Shown: one piece after another, positions 17,836-26,504 of the stretch
How the letters are laid out: the number at the start of each line of letters is the position of its first letter
Position numbering within the stretch: the first letter of the stretch is position 1
Origin: Lentibacillus halodurans
GTDB lineage: Bacteria; Bacillota; Bacilli; Bacillales; Amphibacillaceae
DNA: 64,000 bases
NCBI RefSeq assembly: GCF_900112045.1
Contig: NZ_FOJW01000008.1
Span: 150,905-214,904 of the forward strand
Direction: 5' to 3'
Position numbers and translations under genes: made by a program
Notes under the pieces: model-generated
Databases searched by the model: none
What the model was told of the DNA's origin: nothing
The model's input: only the letters and a program-made list of their open reading frames with translations

Positions 17836-17871
17836 AAAAAACCGCGCTCCTTTTACGGAAAACGCGGTTTT
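17836..17871 (-). terminator. Terminator of mreBH
   Basis: AAAACCGCG and CGCGGTTTT arms around a 16-nt loop, with a T run on the minus strand and a shorter T tract on the plus strand. Confidence 0.8.
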
Positions 17872-17898
17872 CAAATTTATTAGCCCAGACCAGGCAGG

Positions 17899-18906
17899 TT
17901 ACTTCGCAGCTTTTTGCAATTTTGCAATCATCTTCAGTGAACGACCTGTTCCAATCGCTACTGATTCAAGCGGGCTTGGTGCAATGTGAACAGGGACAAA
18001 AATTTCCTCTGAAAGCCAGTCCTTCAGACCGTTTAACATCGAGCCGCCGCCAGTAAGAACAATTCCGCGATCGACAATGTCGCCACTCAGTTCAGGCGGG
18101 CAGTTTTCCAGTGTTAATCGGATCGTTTCGAGGATCTGTTCGAGTGATTCTTTTAATGCGGTGTAAACCTCTCTTGAAGATACAGACACTGTTCTCGGTA
18201 ATCCGGTTACCATATCACGCCCGCGGACATCCATGGATTCCTCGCTATGATTTTCATATGCATAACCAATTTCCATTTTAATATTTTCTGCGGTACGTTC
18301 ACCGATCAGGATATTGTATTTCTTCCGGATGTAATTGATGATTTCCTCATCCATTTTGTCGCCGCCGGAGCGAATGGAATTACAAGAAACGACACCGCCG
18401 AATGAAATAATTCCCACTTCGGAGGTCCCGCCGCCAATATCAACGATGACATTGGCAATTGGCTCATCAACCGGTAAATCTGCACCAATTGCAGCGGCTA
18501 CAGGCTCTTCAATTAAATGGACATGTTTGGCTCCATAGCTGGTGACGGCATTGTGAATCGCACGCCGTTCTACTGTTGTGCTTCCGGATGGTGTGCAGAC
18601 AACAACAGTCGGTTTTCGCATGGATAATCCCATTTTCCTGCTGACTTTTTTCAAGAATTCCTTCAGCATTTGGGCAGTGACATCATAATCCGCGATAACC
18701 CCGTCTTTCAACGGGCGGATTGGGACAATATTCTGTGGCGTTTTGCCGACCATTTCCTTTGCTTCGGTTCCGACAGCTACAACATTTTTCGTATTTAAGT
18801 CAATGGCGACTACAGATGGTTCATTTAAAACAATTCCTTTTGATTTGGAATAAATCAATATATTGGCAGTACCCAGGTCAATTCCGATTTCTGCAGTTGA
18901 TAACAT
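17899..18906 (-). CDS. mreBH: Cell-shape actin homologue MreBH
   Basis: Actin-fold ATPase that forms membrane-bound filaments and guides side-wall synthesis and autolysins such as LytE. The 335 residues start [19 protein letters not shown] (phosphate-1 loop), then [17 protein letters not shown] (phosphate-2) and [14 protein letters not shown] (adenosine motif). Length and the [17 protein letters not shown] region fit B. subtilis MreBH better than MreB or Mbl, which normally sit with mreCD or alone near spo genes. ATG 18906 is chosen because GGAGG lies 7 nt upstream; the frame extends 12 codons further upstream without a good site. Confidence 0.9.
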   Translation of the reverse strand: MLSTAEIGIDLGTANILIYSKSKGIVLNEPSVVAIDLNTKNVVAVGTEAKEMVGKTPQNIVPIRPLKDGVIADYDVTAQMLKEFLKKVSRKMGLSMRKPTVVVCTPSGSTTVERRAIHNAVTSYGAKHVHLIEEPVAAAIGADLPVDEPIANVIVDIGGGTSEVGIISFGGVVSCNSIRSGGDKMDEEIINYIRKKYNILIGERTAENIKMEIGYAYENHSEESMDVRGRDMVTGLPRTVSVSSREVYTALKESLEQILETIRLTLENCPPELSGDIVDRGIVLTGGGSMLNGLKDWLSEEIFVPVHIAPSPLESVAIGTGRSLKMIAKLQKAAK

Positions 18907-19540
18907 GTTAGTTCCTCCAATGATGTAATAAAATCGATTCAATTAATATAGGAATATACTTAAATTAAGTTATGATAGAAAAGTCCATATTTCACTACTA
19001 TACCTTTCTCTAATTTATCATAGTTTTTGGGGGTAGGAAATGACTTACAAATATTGTCTGGGATGAAACTTAATACACCACCGATACGTTACCTTTAGAC
19101 AGCCGTCCGTAAGCCTCTCGCTTCAGGGTATGTGAATAAACAATACTTAGTCGGAAATAACAGACGTAATCTTTTAAATTGTGAGGCAGTCAGACTAGGA
19201 GCGACCACCATTCTTCGACATGGACGATTATACGTCTTCTTCATTTGAAACGATAATCTATGAAAATTCAAGTAACATTTCGTTTACAATTTACGGTGGA
19301 TTGTAATATAGAAGCGTAATTTGAACAGGTGTCAATAGATATTTCGTTGTAAATTTTACCACTGTATTAAAACTTTTCCTGTAATTCTTTTAGCATAAAA
19401 AAATCGATAGCCTGATATTGAGCCATTTTCTGAAAAATCTATGAGAAATATGGTCATTTGGAAACCGATGCCAACTATATTACAAAAAAAGCATGGTATG
19501 ATGATTTTGCAAATTAAAAAACACAGGAGAGGTGACATCA
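18907..19540. other. Long noncoding region between mreBH and the CAP gene
   Basis: About 630 bp with no credible gene on either strand. On the mreBH strand ACCCCC (19034-19029) is followed by an A tract, which resembles the -35 half of SigI promoters, but no CGAA -10 is visible. A ribosome binding site AGGAGAGG (19525-19532) serves the next gene. Sequence at 19060-19300 shows no family resemblance. Confidence 0.4.
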
Positions 19541-20494
19541 ATGTTTAACAAAATAGTGGCCGGTTCAATGACCGCAGCACTGTTATTTGGCGGAGCATTT
19601 CAAACAACTGCAGACGCATCTGCAAACGCAGATAATTCTCAGAGTCAATCATATCAGCAACAAGTATATTATTCTATTAACGGGAATGAATGGACTGAAT
19701 TATCATCTGATCAGTTCAGTAACCACTTAAATAAATACTTCCCGCAAATTAATTGGAATTGGGACAAGCAACAAAATAATGAAGAGCAACAAAAACAGGA
19801 AGAGCCAAAGCAAAATAATGAAGAGCAACAAAAACAGGAAGAGCCAAAGCAAAATAATGAAGAGCAACAAAACCAGGAAGAGCCAAAGCAAAATAATGAA
19901 GAGCAACAAAAACAGGAAGAGTCAAATCAGGATCAACCTGAACAAAACCAGGAACAGCCTGAAAACAATGACAACTCTGAACAACAGCAAGATCAATCAG
20001 AACAACAAGAGACAGATAAACAAGAAGAACAGCCAGCTGAACAGCCGGAAGCTCAGACACCACAGCAGCCAGCTGAAGGGCAGCAAGAACAGCAAAATCA
20101 ATCACAGTCACAGCAGCTGAATGAATTTGAACAGCAAGTGGTGGAACTGACAAACGAGGAACGGACTGCACAAGGTCTGGAGCCACTTGAAGTCGATACG
20201 GAATTAAGTAAAGTGGCACGTGAGAAGTCACGTGATATGGCGGAGAATAACTATTTCTCCCACGACAGCCCGAACTATGGCTCACCATTTGATATGATGA
20301 AACAGTATGGCATTTCATATCAAACCGCCGGTGAAAATATTGCCAAAGGTCAGCAAACACCAGAGCAAGTTGTAAACGGGTGGATGGAGAGTGAAGGCCA
20401 CCGTGAAAACATCATGAATCCGAACTTCACGCATATCGGTGTCGGCTATGTAGAACAAGGCAACCACTGGACACAACAATTTATTGGTAAGTAA
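19541..20494 (+). CDS. Secreted CAP/SCP-domain protein with Gln/Glu-rich repeats (YkwD-like)
   Basis: 317 residues. A Sec signal peptide (about 1-30, ending near TTADASA) leads into a short unique part, four near-identical 13-residue repeats NNEEQQKQEEPKQ (about 78-127), a longer Q/E/P-rich tract to about residue 190, and a C-terminal CAP domain (about 197-317) with LTNEERTAQGLEPL, YFSHDSPNYGSPF, AGENIAKGQ and GHRENIMNPNFTHIGVGY. YkwD-type proteins are secreted or spore-associated and their biochemical role is unclear. The acidic low-complexity arm probably spans the wall. ATG 19541 follows AGGAGAGG by 8 nt. The stop codon is also the first three bases of a dispersed repeat. Confidence 0.9.
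   Translation: MFNKIVAGSMTAALLFGGAFQTTADASANADNSQSQSYQQQVYYSINGNEWTELSSDQFSNHLNKYFPQINWNWDKQQNNEEQQKQEEPKQNNEEQQKQEEPKQNNEEQQNQEEPKQNNEEQQKQEESNQDQPEQNQEQPENNDNSEQQQDQSEQQETDKQEEQPAEQPEAQTPQQPAEGQQEQQNQSQSQQLNEFEQQVVELTNEERTAQGLEPLEVDTELSKVAREKSRDMAENNYFSHDSPNYGSPFDMMKQYGISYQTAGENIAKGQQTPEQVVNGWMESEGHRENIMNPNFTHIGVGYVEQGNHWTQQFIGK
19773..19922 (+). repeat. 39-bp tandem repeat inside the CAP gene
   Basis: Units begin AAAATAATGAAGAGCAACAA at 19773, 19812, 19851 and 19890, exactly 39 bp apart and almost identical, with the last unit partial. The 13-codon unit keeps the frame, so the array can change length without frameshift. Confidence 0.9.
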
Positions 20495-20610
20495 AGCGAA
20501 ACTTCATTCAGCAGAGTGCTTTTTTCTGCTGAACGTTAGTTGAGCCGAATCGGACATTTATGGGCAGTTAACCCCCGTTTTTGGGGGATTACTTCCCATT
20601 ATATGCGGGT
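20492..20610 (+). repeat. Dispersed hairpin repeat, copy 2
   Basis: Same order as the other copies: TAAAGCGAAACTTC, a hairpin with TTCAGCAGA and TCTGCTGAA arms, GTTAGTTGAGCCGAATCGGA, CATTTATGGGCAG, a small CCCCC/GGGGG hairpin insert and the end TATATGCGGG. The stem differs from copies 4 and 5 by paired changes that keep base pairing. Confidence 0.85.
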
Positions 20611-20620
20611 AAATAGGATG

Positions 20621-20660
20621 AACAAAGGGACTGATCTAATGGGTCAGTCCCTTTGTTTTG
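20621..20660. terminator. Shared terminator between CAP gene and MFS gene
   Basis: A 14-bp perfect stem (AACAAAGGGACTGA paired with TCAGTCCCTTTGTT) and a 9-nt loop, with T-rich flank on the plus strand. The MFS stop codon lies within the stem. Confidence 0.85.
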
Positions 20661-21804
20661 TCATTTTCCCCTGTCCATACATCGAAATCAGTGCCGCTCC
20701 AATTGAAAGAATGACAAACAGTCCACCAATCGTTGCATTTTGTTCAACAGAAGCACGCTCAACGACCAGCCCGCCGATTAGTGACCCAAAGGCAATGCCG
20801 AGATGAAGTGCCGAGTTGTTCAAACTTTGCTGGATATCTGATGTTTCGGGTGACAGGCTAATTAGATAACTTTGCGTGGCCGGCGCCAATGTCCAGCTTA
20901 ACATGCCCCAAATGACCAAGATCATAAGGAATAGTGGCAGTGCAAATGTCGTATACGGTATGGCAAACATCACCAGCCCAAACAGAATGGTGGTGGCTAT
21001 AATCGTATTCTTTGCGCCCCAAATATCCGAGAGCGTACCGCCAATTCCGCCTCCGCTTACTGCCGCAATACCGAAAATCATATAAATGATACTGACCCAG
21101 GCACCATCCACACCTAAAGCCGTTTTGGCAAAAGGCGTCAGATACGCATATAGGATCGTATGCCCTGTCAAAAACAGAAAGGTGATGGTTTGTCCAAAAA
21201 ATACTCCCCTGCTTTTCAATGTCGCCAGCTGTCGTTTGATCGGACTGGATGGCTTTGGTTCAACATGCCCCATCAGAAAAAACACACCAACCATGGATAA
21301 GACAGTCAAAATTGAAATGAGTATGAACGGTGCGCGCCATCCAAAGGCATTGCCCAGCAGCAAACCGACAGGAAGGCCAAGCACAATCGATGCACTGACA
21401 CCCATAGAAACAATCCCGATAGCACGGCCGCGGTATTTCGGATGAACAATTGATGGTGCGATCGTGAGACACAAAATAATCAGCAGAGATCCGCTCAGGG
21501 CGGAGATCACTCTTCCAATGAAGACCACAGTATATGTCGGACTGAACACGGTTACCAGATTTCCAGCAAGAAATACGGCAAGTGAAATGAGTGTCAGCCG
21601 CTTCCGTTCAATACTCGATGTAAGGATCAGCAAAACTGGTGCTCCGACCGCAAAAATCAGGGAAAATATCGTGATCAGAAAGCCAACCTGACCAAGGTTC
21701 ACATCTAAATCTTCTGCCATCAAATCCAGTATTCCGCCTATAATCAATTCGACCATCCCGACAACGAACGCGACGACCATTAAAAAGTAAACACGTTTAT
21801 TCAT
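20644..21804 (-). CDS. MFS transporter, DHA1-type efflux permease
   Basis: 386 residues with about 12 hydrophobic helices. The loop between helices 2 and 3 has the reduced form SSIERKRLTL, and helix 4-5 carries GRVISALSGSLL and the motif-C-like GIVSMGVSASIVLGLPVGLLLG, typical of drug:H+ antiporters of the AraJ/YdhP type. It would sit in the cytoplasmic membrane and export small molecules or sugars; substrate unknown. Single gene convergent with the CAP gene; ATG 21804 behind GAAAGGCG. Confidence 0.88.
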   Translation of the reverse strand: MNKRVYFLMVVAFVVGMVELIIGGILDLMAEDLDVNLGQVGFLITIFSLIFAVGAPVLLILTSSIERKRLTLISLAVFLAGNLVTVFSPTYTVVFIGRVISALSGSLLIILCLTIAPSIVHPKYRGRAIGIVSMGVSASIVLGLPVGLLLGNAFGWRAPFILISILTVLSMVGVFFLMGHVEPKPSSPIKRQLATLKSRGVFFGQTITFLFLTGHTILYAYLTPFAKTALGVDGAWVSIIYMIFGIAAVSGGGIGGTLSDIWGAKNTIIATTILFGLVMFAIPYTTFALPLFLMILVIWGMLSWTLAPATQSYLISLSPETSDIQQSLNNSALHLGIAFGSLIGGLVVERASVEQNATIGGLFVILSIGAALISMYGQGKMTKQRD

Positions 21805-21988
21805 GTTATGACGCCTTTCTCAATAAGCTCGAAACTTAATCGTACTCCCAATCATATTAAAACACAAGAGGATGAAACATGTTTGGAATATTATCGTTGT
21901 TTGGACAGCATGCTTCGTTTCTTTTCACAATTCTCTATCAACGGTATAATGAAAGGGAAAATAGGGGGAATGTTAAAGGAGTCTTCAA

Positions 21989-22741
21989 ATTTACTTATAT
22001 GCGGGTATACTGATCATCGGGGCCGGTTTTAAATTGCTGCACGTCAAAAGGAGACGTCATCAGCCAGGAACGTCCCTCACTATGGAACAAATTTTTGTGA
22101 CCCCAAAAGACGTTTCACAAAAAATCATTCAAAAGACGAACTCCGACGTTCATGTGAGCGGCAGGGAGAAATTACCGGACGGACCTGTATTGATTGTTGC
22201 CAATCATCAGGGGTTGTTTGACATTTTAACGTTGCTCGGTCATTTAGAAAAGCCGATTGGGTTTATTGCCAAAAAAGAAATCAAAAAACTGCCGATTGTA
22301 AGCAATTGGATGAAGCAGTTGAATTGTGTATTTATTGATCGGAGCGACCGGCGTCAATCGGTCGAAGCCATCAATCAGGGAATAGCCAATTTGAAAGAAG
22401 GGCGCTCTATCGTTATTTTCCCCGAAGGCACAAGAGGTAAAGGGAGCAAGCTTAACTCCTTTAAATCCGGTGGCCTTAAATTGGCGACCAAGGCAAATGT
22501 ACCGATCGTACCTGTTGCGATTAACGGGACGTATCAACTGCTTGAGTCAGGTAAGGGGTGTATCGGAACTTCAACGATAACGCTAACCGTAATTGATCCG
22601 ATTTATCCCGACGAGTATGAAGATAAAACGCATCGTGAACTGGCTGCAGAAATTCAGGGGATCATTGAAAATGCACTTGATTCAAATGCAACTGCCAGGC
22701 GCCTTGAAAATTCCTGTCAAACAACGCCAATCACAGAGTAA
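21989..22741 (+). CDS. plsC: 1-acyl-sn-glycerol-3-phosphate acyltransferase (PlsC family), probable ATT start
   Basis: Transfers an acyl chain to lysophosphatidate to form phosphatidic acid at the membrane. NHQGLFD (H-x4-D) and FPEGTRGKGS are the catalytic and glycerol-phosphate-binding motifs, and IVPVAINGT follows. The frame upstream of the first standard codon (TTG 22034, no clear binding site) stays open and encodes a membrane helix, YLYAGILIIGAGFKLL. AAAGGAG at 21975-21981 is 7 nt before an in-frame ATT at 21989, giving 250 residues. I place the start there; TTG 22034 (235 residues) is the conventional alternative. A 20-codon ORF in another frame (ATG 21970) covers the same leader. Confidence 0.85.
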   Translation: MYLYAGILIIGAGFKLLHVKRRRHQPGTSLTMEQIFVTPKDVSQKIIQKTNSDVHVSGREKLPDGPVLIVANHQGLFDILTLLGHLEKPIGFIAKKEIKKLPIVSNWMKQLNCVFIDRSDRRQSVEAINQGIANLKEGRSIVIFPEGTRGKGSKLNSFKSGGLKLATKANVPIVPVAINGTYQLLESGKGCIGTSTITLTVIDPIYPDEYEDKTHRELAAEIQGIIENALDSNATARRLENSCQTTPITE

Positions 22742-22813
22742 GCATTTCCGTTTTTTCAGAAGAAGGTAATGGGATTTGGACATCATATTTTTTGAAATAA
22801 ATCATGAAGAATT

Positions 22814-22841
22814 CCTCATATAGGCATACTACTATATGAGG
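22814..22841 (+). promoter_or_regulatory. Hairpin masking the glutaminase ribosome binding site
   Basis: CCTCATATAG (22814-22823) pairs perfectly with CTATATGAGG (22832-22841) around an 8-nt loop. The 3' arm contains the GAGG of the Shine-Dalgarno that lies 5-7 nt before the glutaminase ATG, so in mRNA the site would be closed. It could also be a protein operator in DNA. Confidence 0.6.
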
Positions 22842-22848
22842 TGATCGT

Positions 22849-23844
22849 ATGGTACAAGGAGCAGTGAACTGGAATACCGGACAGACACAGGAGTGGCTGC
22901 AAGCATATGTTGATGACTGGGTAGCCTTTTACCGGAAACAGACCAGTGATGGCGAAGTTGCATCCTACATTCCGATTTTAGCAGAGGCTGATCAGGATGA
23001 TTTGGGTATTGCGATCATTGGTAAAAACGGGTTGACGGTGCGTTCGGGTGATACAGATATACCTTTTACACTGCAAAGCATTTCCAAAGTCATCAGTTTT
23101 ATTGTTGCCTGTATGGAGCGGGGTGTGTCGTATATGCTGCAAAGAGTTGATGTGGAGCCAACTGGAGAGGCATTCAATTCCATCATGCATCTCGAAATGA
23201 AACCGGTCAAAAAGCCATTTAATCCGTTTAATAATGCTGGAGCGATAACCGTGACGTCTGCCTTGCCGGGGAAAACATCGGATCAGCGACTCGAACCCGT
23301 GTTCAAACTACTTGAGAAGATGCTGGGCTACCGTCCCGAGTTGAATGTTGATGTATATAAGTCGGAGCAGGATTCATCAACACGAAACCGGGCAATCGGG
23401 TATTATTTATTGGAAATGGATTTTTTGGAGTCGGATTTGGACGTCACATTGGAAACATATATCAAGCAATGTTCAATTGAAGTGACGATAGATGATTTGG
23501 CCCAGATTGGCATCATTCTCGCCAATGATGGAATGGATCTGAAAACCGGCGCAGAAATAATCCCAAGGCAAGTGGCACGGATAAGCAAAGTACTCATGCT
23601 GACATGCGGGATGTATGATGCGTCGGGAAAATTTGCCACCTATGTAGGAATTCCAGCAAAAAGTGGCGTGTCCGGCGGCATTTTAGCGGCGGTGCCACCA
23701 AGAGTCCGGGATGAAGCGATGCCCTTTACAGACGGCTGCGGAATTGGCGTTTATGGTCCCGCCCTGGGAGACAAAGGAAATAGTATTGCCGGCATTCGTC
23801 TGCTTCGGCATATTGCCAAACAATGGGATTTAAGCATATTTTAA
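22849..23844 (+). CDS. glsA: Glutaminase
   Basis: Hydrolyses L-glutamine to glutamate and ammonia in the cytoplasm. The 331-residue protein has the serine-lactamase-like fold of GlsA: catalytic Ser77 and Lys80 in the S-x-x-K motif TLQSISKV, PFNPFNNAGAI near residue 125, and KSGVSGGILAAVP near 275. B. subtilis has two such enzymes (YbgJ, YlaM) of about this length. It is monocistronic between plsC and the HMCES gene, and translation may be held back by the hairpin at 22814-22841. Glutamate supply would suit compatible-solute needs, an inference. Confidence 0.95.
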   Translation: MVQGAVNWNTGQTQEWLQAYVDDWVAFYRKQTSDGEVASYIPILAEADQDDLGIAIIGKNGLTVRSGDTDIPFTLQSISKVISFIVACMERGVSYMLQRVDVEPTGEAFNSIMHLEMKPVKKPFNPFNNAGAITVTSALPGKTSDQRLEPVFKLLEKMLGYRPELNVDVYKSEQDSSTRNRAIGYYLLEMDFLESDLDVTLETYIKQCSIEVTIDDLAQIGIILANDGMDLKTGAEIIPRQVARISKVLMLTCGMYDASGKFATYVGIPAKSGVSGGILAAVPPRVRDEAMPFTDGCGIGVYGPALGDKGNSIAGIRLLRHIAKQWDLSIF

Positions 23845-23929
23845 ATGATACCTCCAATCCGGCCTTTCACGTCTGACTCTGGAATGAGTCGGATGCCGAA
23901 CTTTTCTATAATAGGAGAGGAGTGAAACT

Positions 23930-24595
23930 ATGTGCGGACGTTATACATTGCTTGCTGATGAACTGGAGATTTTACAGGAATTTGGAATTGACCAGCCGAT
24001 TGAGGATTATCAGCCAAGTTATAACATTGCACCAGGACAAAATGTACTCGCCATTATTCACGACGGTAAGCAGAAACGGGCAGGCTATTTGCGCTGGGGG
24101 CTTGTCCCATCATGGGCAAAAGATGAAAAAATCGGGTATAAGATGATTAATGCACGCAGTGAATCAGCGCATGAAAAGCCAAGTTTTAAACAGCTCATGG
24201 CCAGAAAACGCTGTCTGATTGTGGCGGACAGTTTTTATGAATGGCAGCAGGGTGAAAATGAAAAACAGCCCAAACGGATTCAGCCAGGCAACCGGGCGTT
24301 ATTTGCGTTTGCCGGACTGTGGGATAAATGGGAAAACGATGGCAAAAAGCTTTTCACATGTACCATTCTCACAAAAGAGGCGAATGATTTTATGCAAGAT
24401 ATTCACCACCGGATGCCGGTCATTTTGCCAAAGGATAAAGCAAATGCTTGGATTACAGCTGGTGATCAAACACCTGCAGAAGCCCACCATTTTTTGGAAT
24501 CACTGGAAACAGAGGACTTGCAGGCCTATAATGTCGCAAGTTATGTCAATTCGGCGAAAAATAATGATGAAGGGTGTATTGCACCACTTATATAG
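23930..24595 (+). CDS. SOS-response-associated peptidase/abasic-site processing protein (HMCES/YedK family)
   Basis: Forms a stable thiazolidine DNA-protein crosslink with abasic sites in single-stranded DNA. The 221-residue protein begins MCGRYTL; Cys2 becomes the catalytic N-terminal residue after Met removal. Also visible are NARSES, the glutamate in DSFYEWQ, and HHRMPVIL near residue 160. A TATAAT lies only 18 nt upstream of the ATG, so the leader would be very short. No LexA (Cheo) box was seen. The next operon starts about 105 bp downstream. Confidence 0.94.
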   Translation: MCGRYTLLADELEILQEFGIDQPIEDYQPSYNIAPGQNVLAIIHDGKQKRAGYLRWGLVPSWAKDEKIGYKMINARSESAHEKPSFKQLMARKRCLIVADSFYEWQQGENEKQPKRIQPGNRALFAFAGLWDKWENDGKKLFTCTILTKEANDFMQDIHHRMPVILPKDKANAWITAGDQTPAEAHHFLESLETEDLQAYNVASYVNSAKNNDEGCIAPLI

Positions 24596-24700
24596 GCTGT
24601 TAAACAGTTTTATTATTCCCTGGCAATGGGGGAAAGTGGCATTTACGAACACCTCCTATTATAATGAAAGCATAAAAGAAATGGGGGTATGAGCTGACGG

Positions 24701-25174
24701 ATGGTGATGTGTGTATTATTTATATGTCTCGGGAATATTTGCCGGTCCCCGATGGCAGAGGCGATTTTCAGGGATTTGGTGAAAAGAGAAAATCTTTCTG
24801 ATAAAATCGAAGTGGATTCAGCTTGTTTTAGTCCTTGGCATGTTGGTGAAATGCCGCATAAAGGGACAATGAATATGCTTGATCGGCAGCGTATTTCTTA
24901 TGAAGGAATGAAGGCACGCCAGTTACATACACGGGACTTTCACGATTTTTATTATACAATTGCGATGGATGATCAGAATATAGAAGCTTTACAGGCGTTT
25001 GACAGGGGAAGTGATAACGTTACAGTTGCAAAATTGATGGATTTTGTCGACGAAGCAGAAGCTGTGAATGTCCCGGATCCATATTTTACAGGCAATTTTG
25101 ATTATACTTATGATTTAGTATCAAAGGGCTGCCATGAATTGCTGAATGATATCAGGAATAAACACAATATATAA
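24701..25174 (+). CDS. yfkJ: Low-molecular-weight protein-tyrosine phosphatase, YfkJ type
   Basis: 157 residues with the signature loop CLGNICRSPMAEA (nucleophile Cys9, Arg15) and the late acid in VPDPYFTG. It dephosphorylates protein tyrosines; the B. subtilis homologue YfkJ belongs to a stress-linked operon with yfkI and yfkH, and the same three-gene order occurs here. ATG 24701 and ATG 24707 are both possible; neither has a strong Shine-Dalgarno. Confidence 0.93.
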   Translation: MVMCVLFICLGNICRSPMAEAIFRDLVKRENLSDKIEVDSACFSPWHVGEMPHKGTMNMLDRQRISYEGMKARQLHTRDFHDFYYTIAMDDQNIEALQAFDRGSDNVTVAKLMDFVDEAEAVNVPDPYFTGNFDYTYDLVSKGCHELLNDIRNKHNI

Positions 25175-25194
25175 CATTAAAGGAGCGAATTCAG

Positions 25195-25497
25195 ATGGGA
25201 AAACAAAAATTATGTCTTGGGATATTTATTGGTGCCGTTGCAGGAGGTTTACTTTCTTTATTTGACCGTGATGCACGATATTATGCAAAAGGAAAAGCGG
25301 CGGTTGTTAAAAGCGGATCTTCTTACTATGTAAAACGTCCATCAGAAGCAGTAAAAGGCGCAAAAAATGCCTTTGATCGTTTTAATGCACAATTCACGAA
25401 AGGTGCTGATAATGCCATAAATGCATTAGAGCAAGTGGAAAACACGTTGGATCAGTTTACGAATAAAGAGAAAAAGGAATTGAATAACAATCTGTAA
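25195..25497 (+). CDS. yfkI: YtxH-like membrane-anchored small protein (YfkI position)
   Basis: A 100-residue protein with one hydrophobic N-terminal segment (LCLGIFIGAVAGGLLSLF) followed by a basic, helix-forming tail. This is the build of YtxH-like proteins. It lies between the phosphatase and the YihY-type protein with 20-22 bp gaps, where B. subtilis has yfkI. Its role is unknown. AAAGGAGCG precedes the ATG. Confidence 0.8.
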   Translation: MGKQKLCLGIFIGAVAGGLLSLFDRDARYYAKGKAAVVKSGSSYYVKRPSEAVKGAKNAFDRFNAQFTKGADNAINALEQVENTLDQFTNKEKKELNNNL

Positions 25498-25519
25498 ACG
25501 ATAATGTGAGGGCGATAGA

Positions 25520-26338
25520 ATGTGGCAGGAAACGGTGGATTTCATTAAAAAATTGTTTCAGCGCATTATGGAAGGTGACATTTTTGGGTTAGGAGCCCAG
25601 CTTGCCTATTTTTTATTGCTTTCCTTATTTCCTTTTTTATTATTCTTGATGACACTGGTCGGTTATTTGCCGCTGGAAACACAAAACATAACGAATTTTA
25701 TCGAACAATATGCACCCGGGGAAATATCTCGGCTGATCAATGAGAACGTGACCGAACTTGTCAATAATCAAAACAGATCATTATTATCGATTGGTATCAT
25801 CGGTACATTATGGGCTGCATCAAACGGTATTAACGCTATCATGAGAGGATTTAACCGTGCATATGAAGTTGAGGAAGACCGGTCTTTTATCGTGGTGCGG
25901 TTAATTGCCATTATTTTAACAATAGCTATGATCTTAGTCATATGTATGGCTTTTTTGCTGCCTGTTTTCGGAAAAATGATCGGCGAATATGTTTTTACGT
26001 TTTTTGGGGCTTCCGAATCATTTTTGAATATATGGGACACGATGCGCTGGCTCATTTCATCCACGGTTATTTTTATCGTGTTGGTGGCTCTTTATAAAAT
26101 GGCGCCTAACAAACGGATATACTTTAAAAATGTCGTATGGGGGGCTTTATTTGCAACCATTGGCTGGCAGTTGGCATCAATGGTATTTTCTTTTTATGTC
26201 AATTCAATGGCTAATTACTCAGCGACATATGGCAGTCTGGGAACGGTCATTGTTTTGATGATTTGGTTTTACTTGTCAGGCATCATTATTATGATCGGTG
26301 GTGTGATAAACGCGATTTTACGGGAAAAGAGATCCTGA
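25520..26338 (+). CDS. yfkH: YihY/BrkB-family inner membrane protein (YfkH type)
   Basis: 272 residues with six hydrophobic segments. GDIFGLGAQLAYFLLLSLFP near residue 20 and the middle LWAASNGINAIMRGFNRAYE are hallmarks of YihY/BrkB proteins, once called ribonuclease BN by mistake. Function is not established; some members have been linked to efflux or envelope traits. Third gene of yfkJ-yfkI-yfkH, followed by a terminator. Confidence 0.9.
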   Translation: MWQETVDFIKKLFQRIMEGDIFGLGAQLAYFLLLSLFPFLLFLMTLVGYLPLETQNITNFIEQYAPGEISRLINENVTELVNNQNRSLLSIGIIGTLWAASNGINAIMRGFNRAYEVEEDRSFIVVRLIAIILTIAMILVICMAFLLPVFGKMIGEYVFTFFGASESFLNIWDTMRWLISSTVIFIVLVALYKMAPNKRIYFKNVVWGALFATIGWQLASMVFSFYVNSMANYSATYGSLGTVIVLMIWFYLSGIIIMIGGVINAILREKRS

Positions 26339-26343
26339 AATAA

Positions 26344-26378
26344 AAAAAGCTGTCACGTGAGTGTGGCAGTTTTTTATT
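26344..26378 (+). terminator. Terminator of the yfkJIH operon
   Basis: CTGTCAC and GTGTGGCAG arms around GTGA, with A tract before and T tract after; one bulged base. Confidence 0.7.
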
Positions 26379-26504
26379 GATATCATTAATACAGTTTATG
26401 ATTGTAACAACAACAGATTTGTACAATGTTGAAATAATATTTGGGAACTGTTATACTTTTATATAAATTTTAAATATAACAGAACATTGGATTGGGGGAT
26501 ACAT

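Noticed and set aside
19773..19922. Regular repeat array considered as CRISPR
   Set aside because: Units are head to tail without unique spacers and keep a reading frame; no cas genes.
19727..20360. Long reverse-strand and alternate-frame ORFs across the CAP-gene repeats
   Set aside because: They arise from the 39-bp repeat, which is open in several frames; only the frame with signal peptide and CAP domain makes sense.
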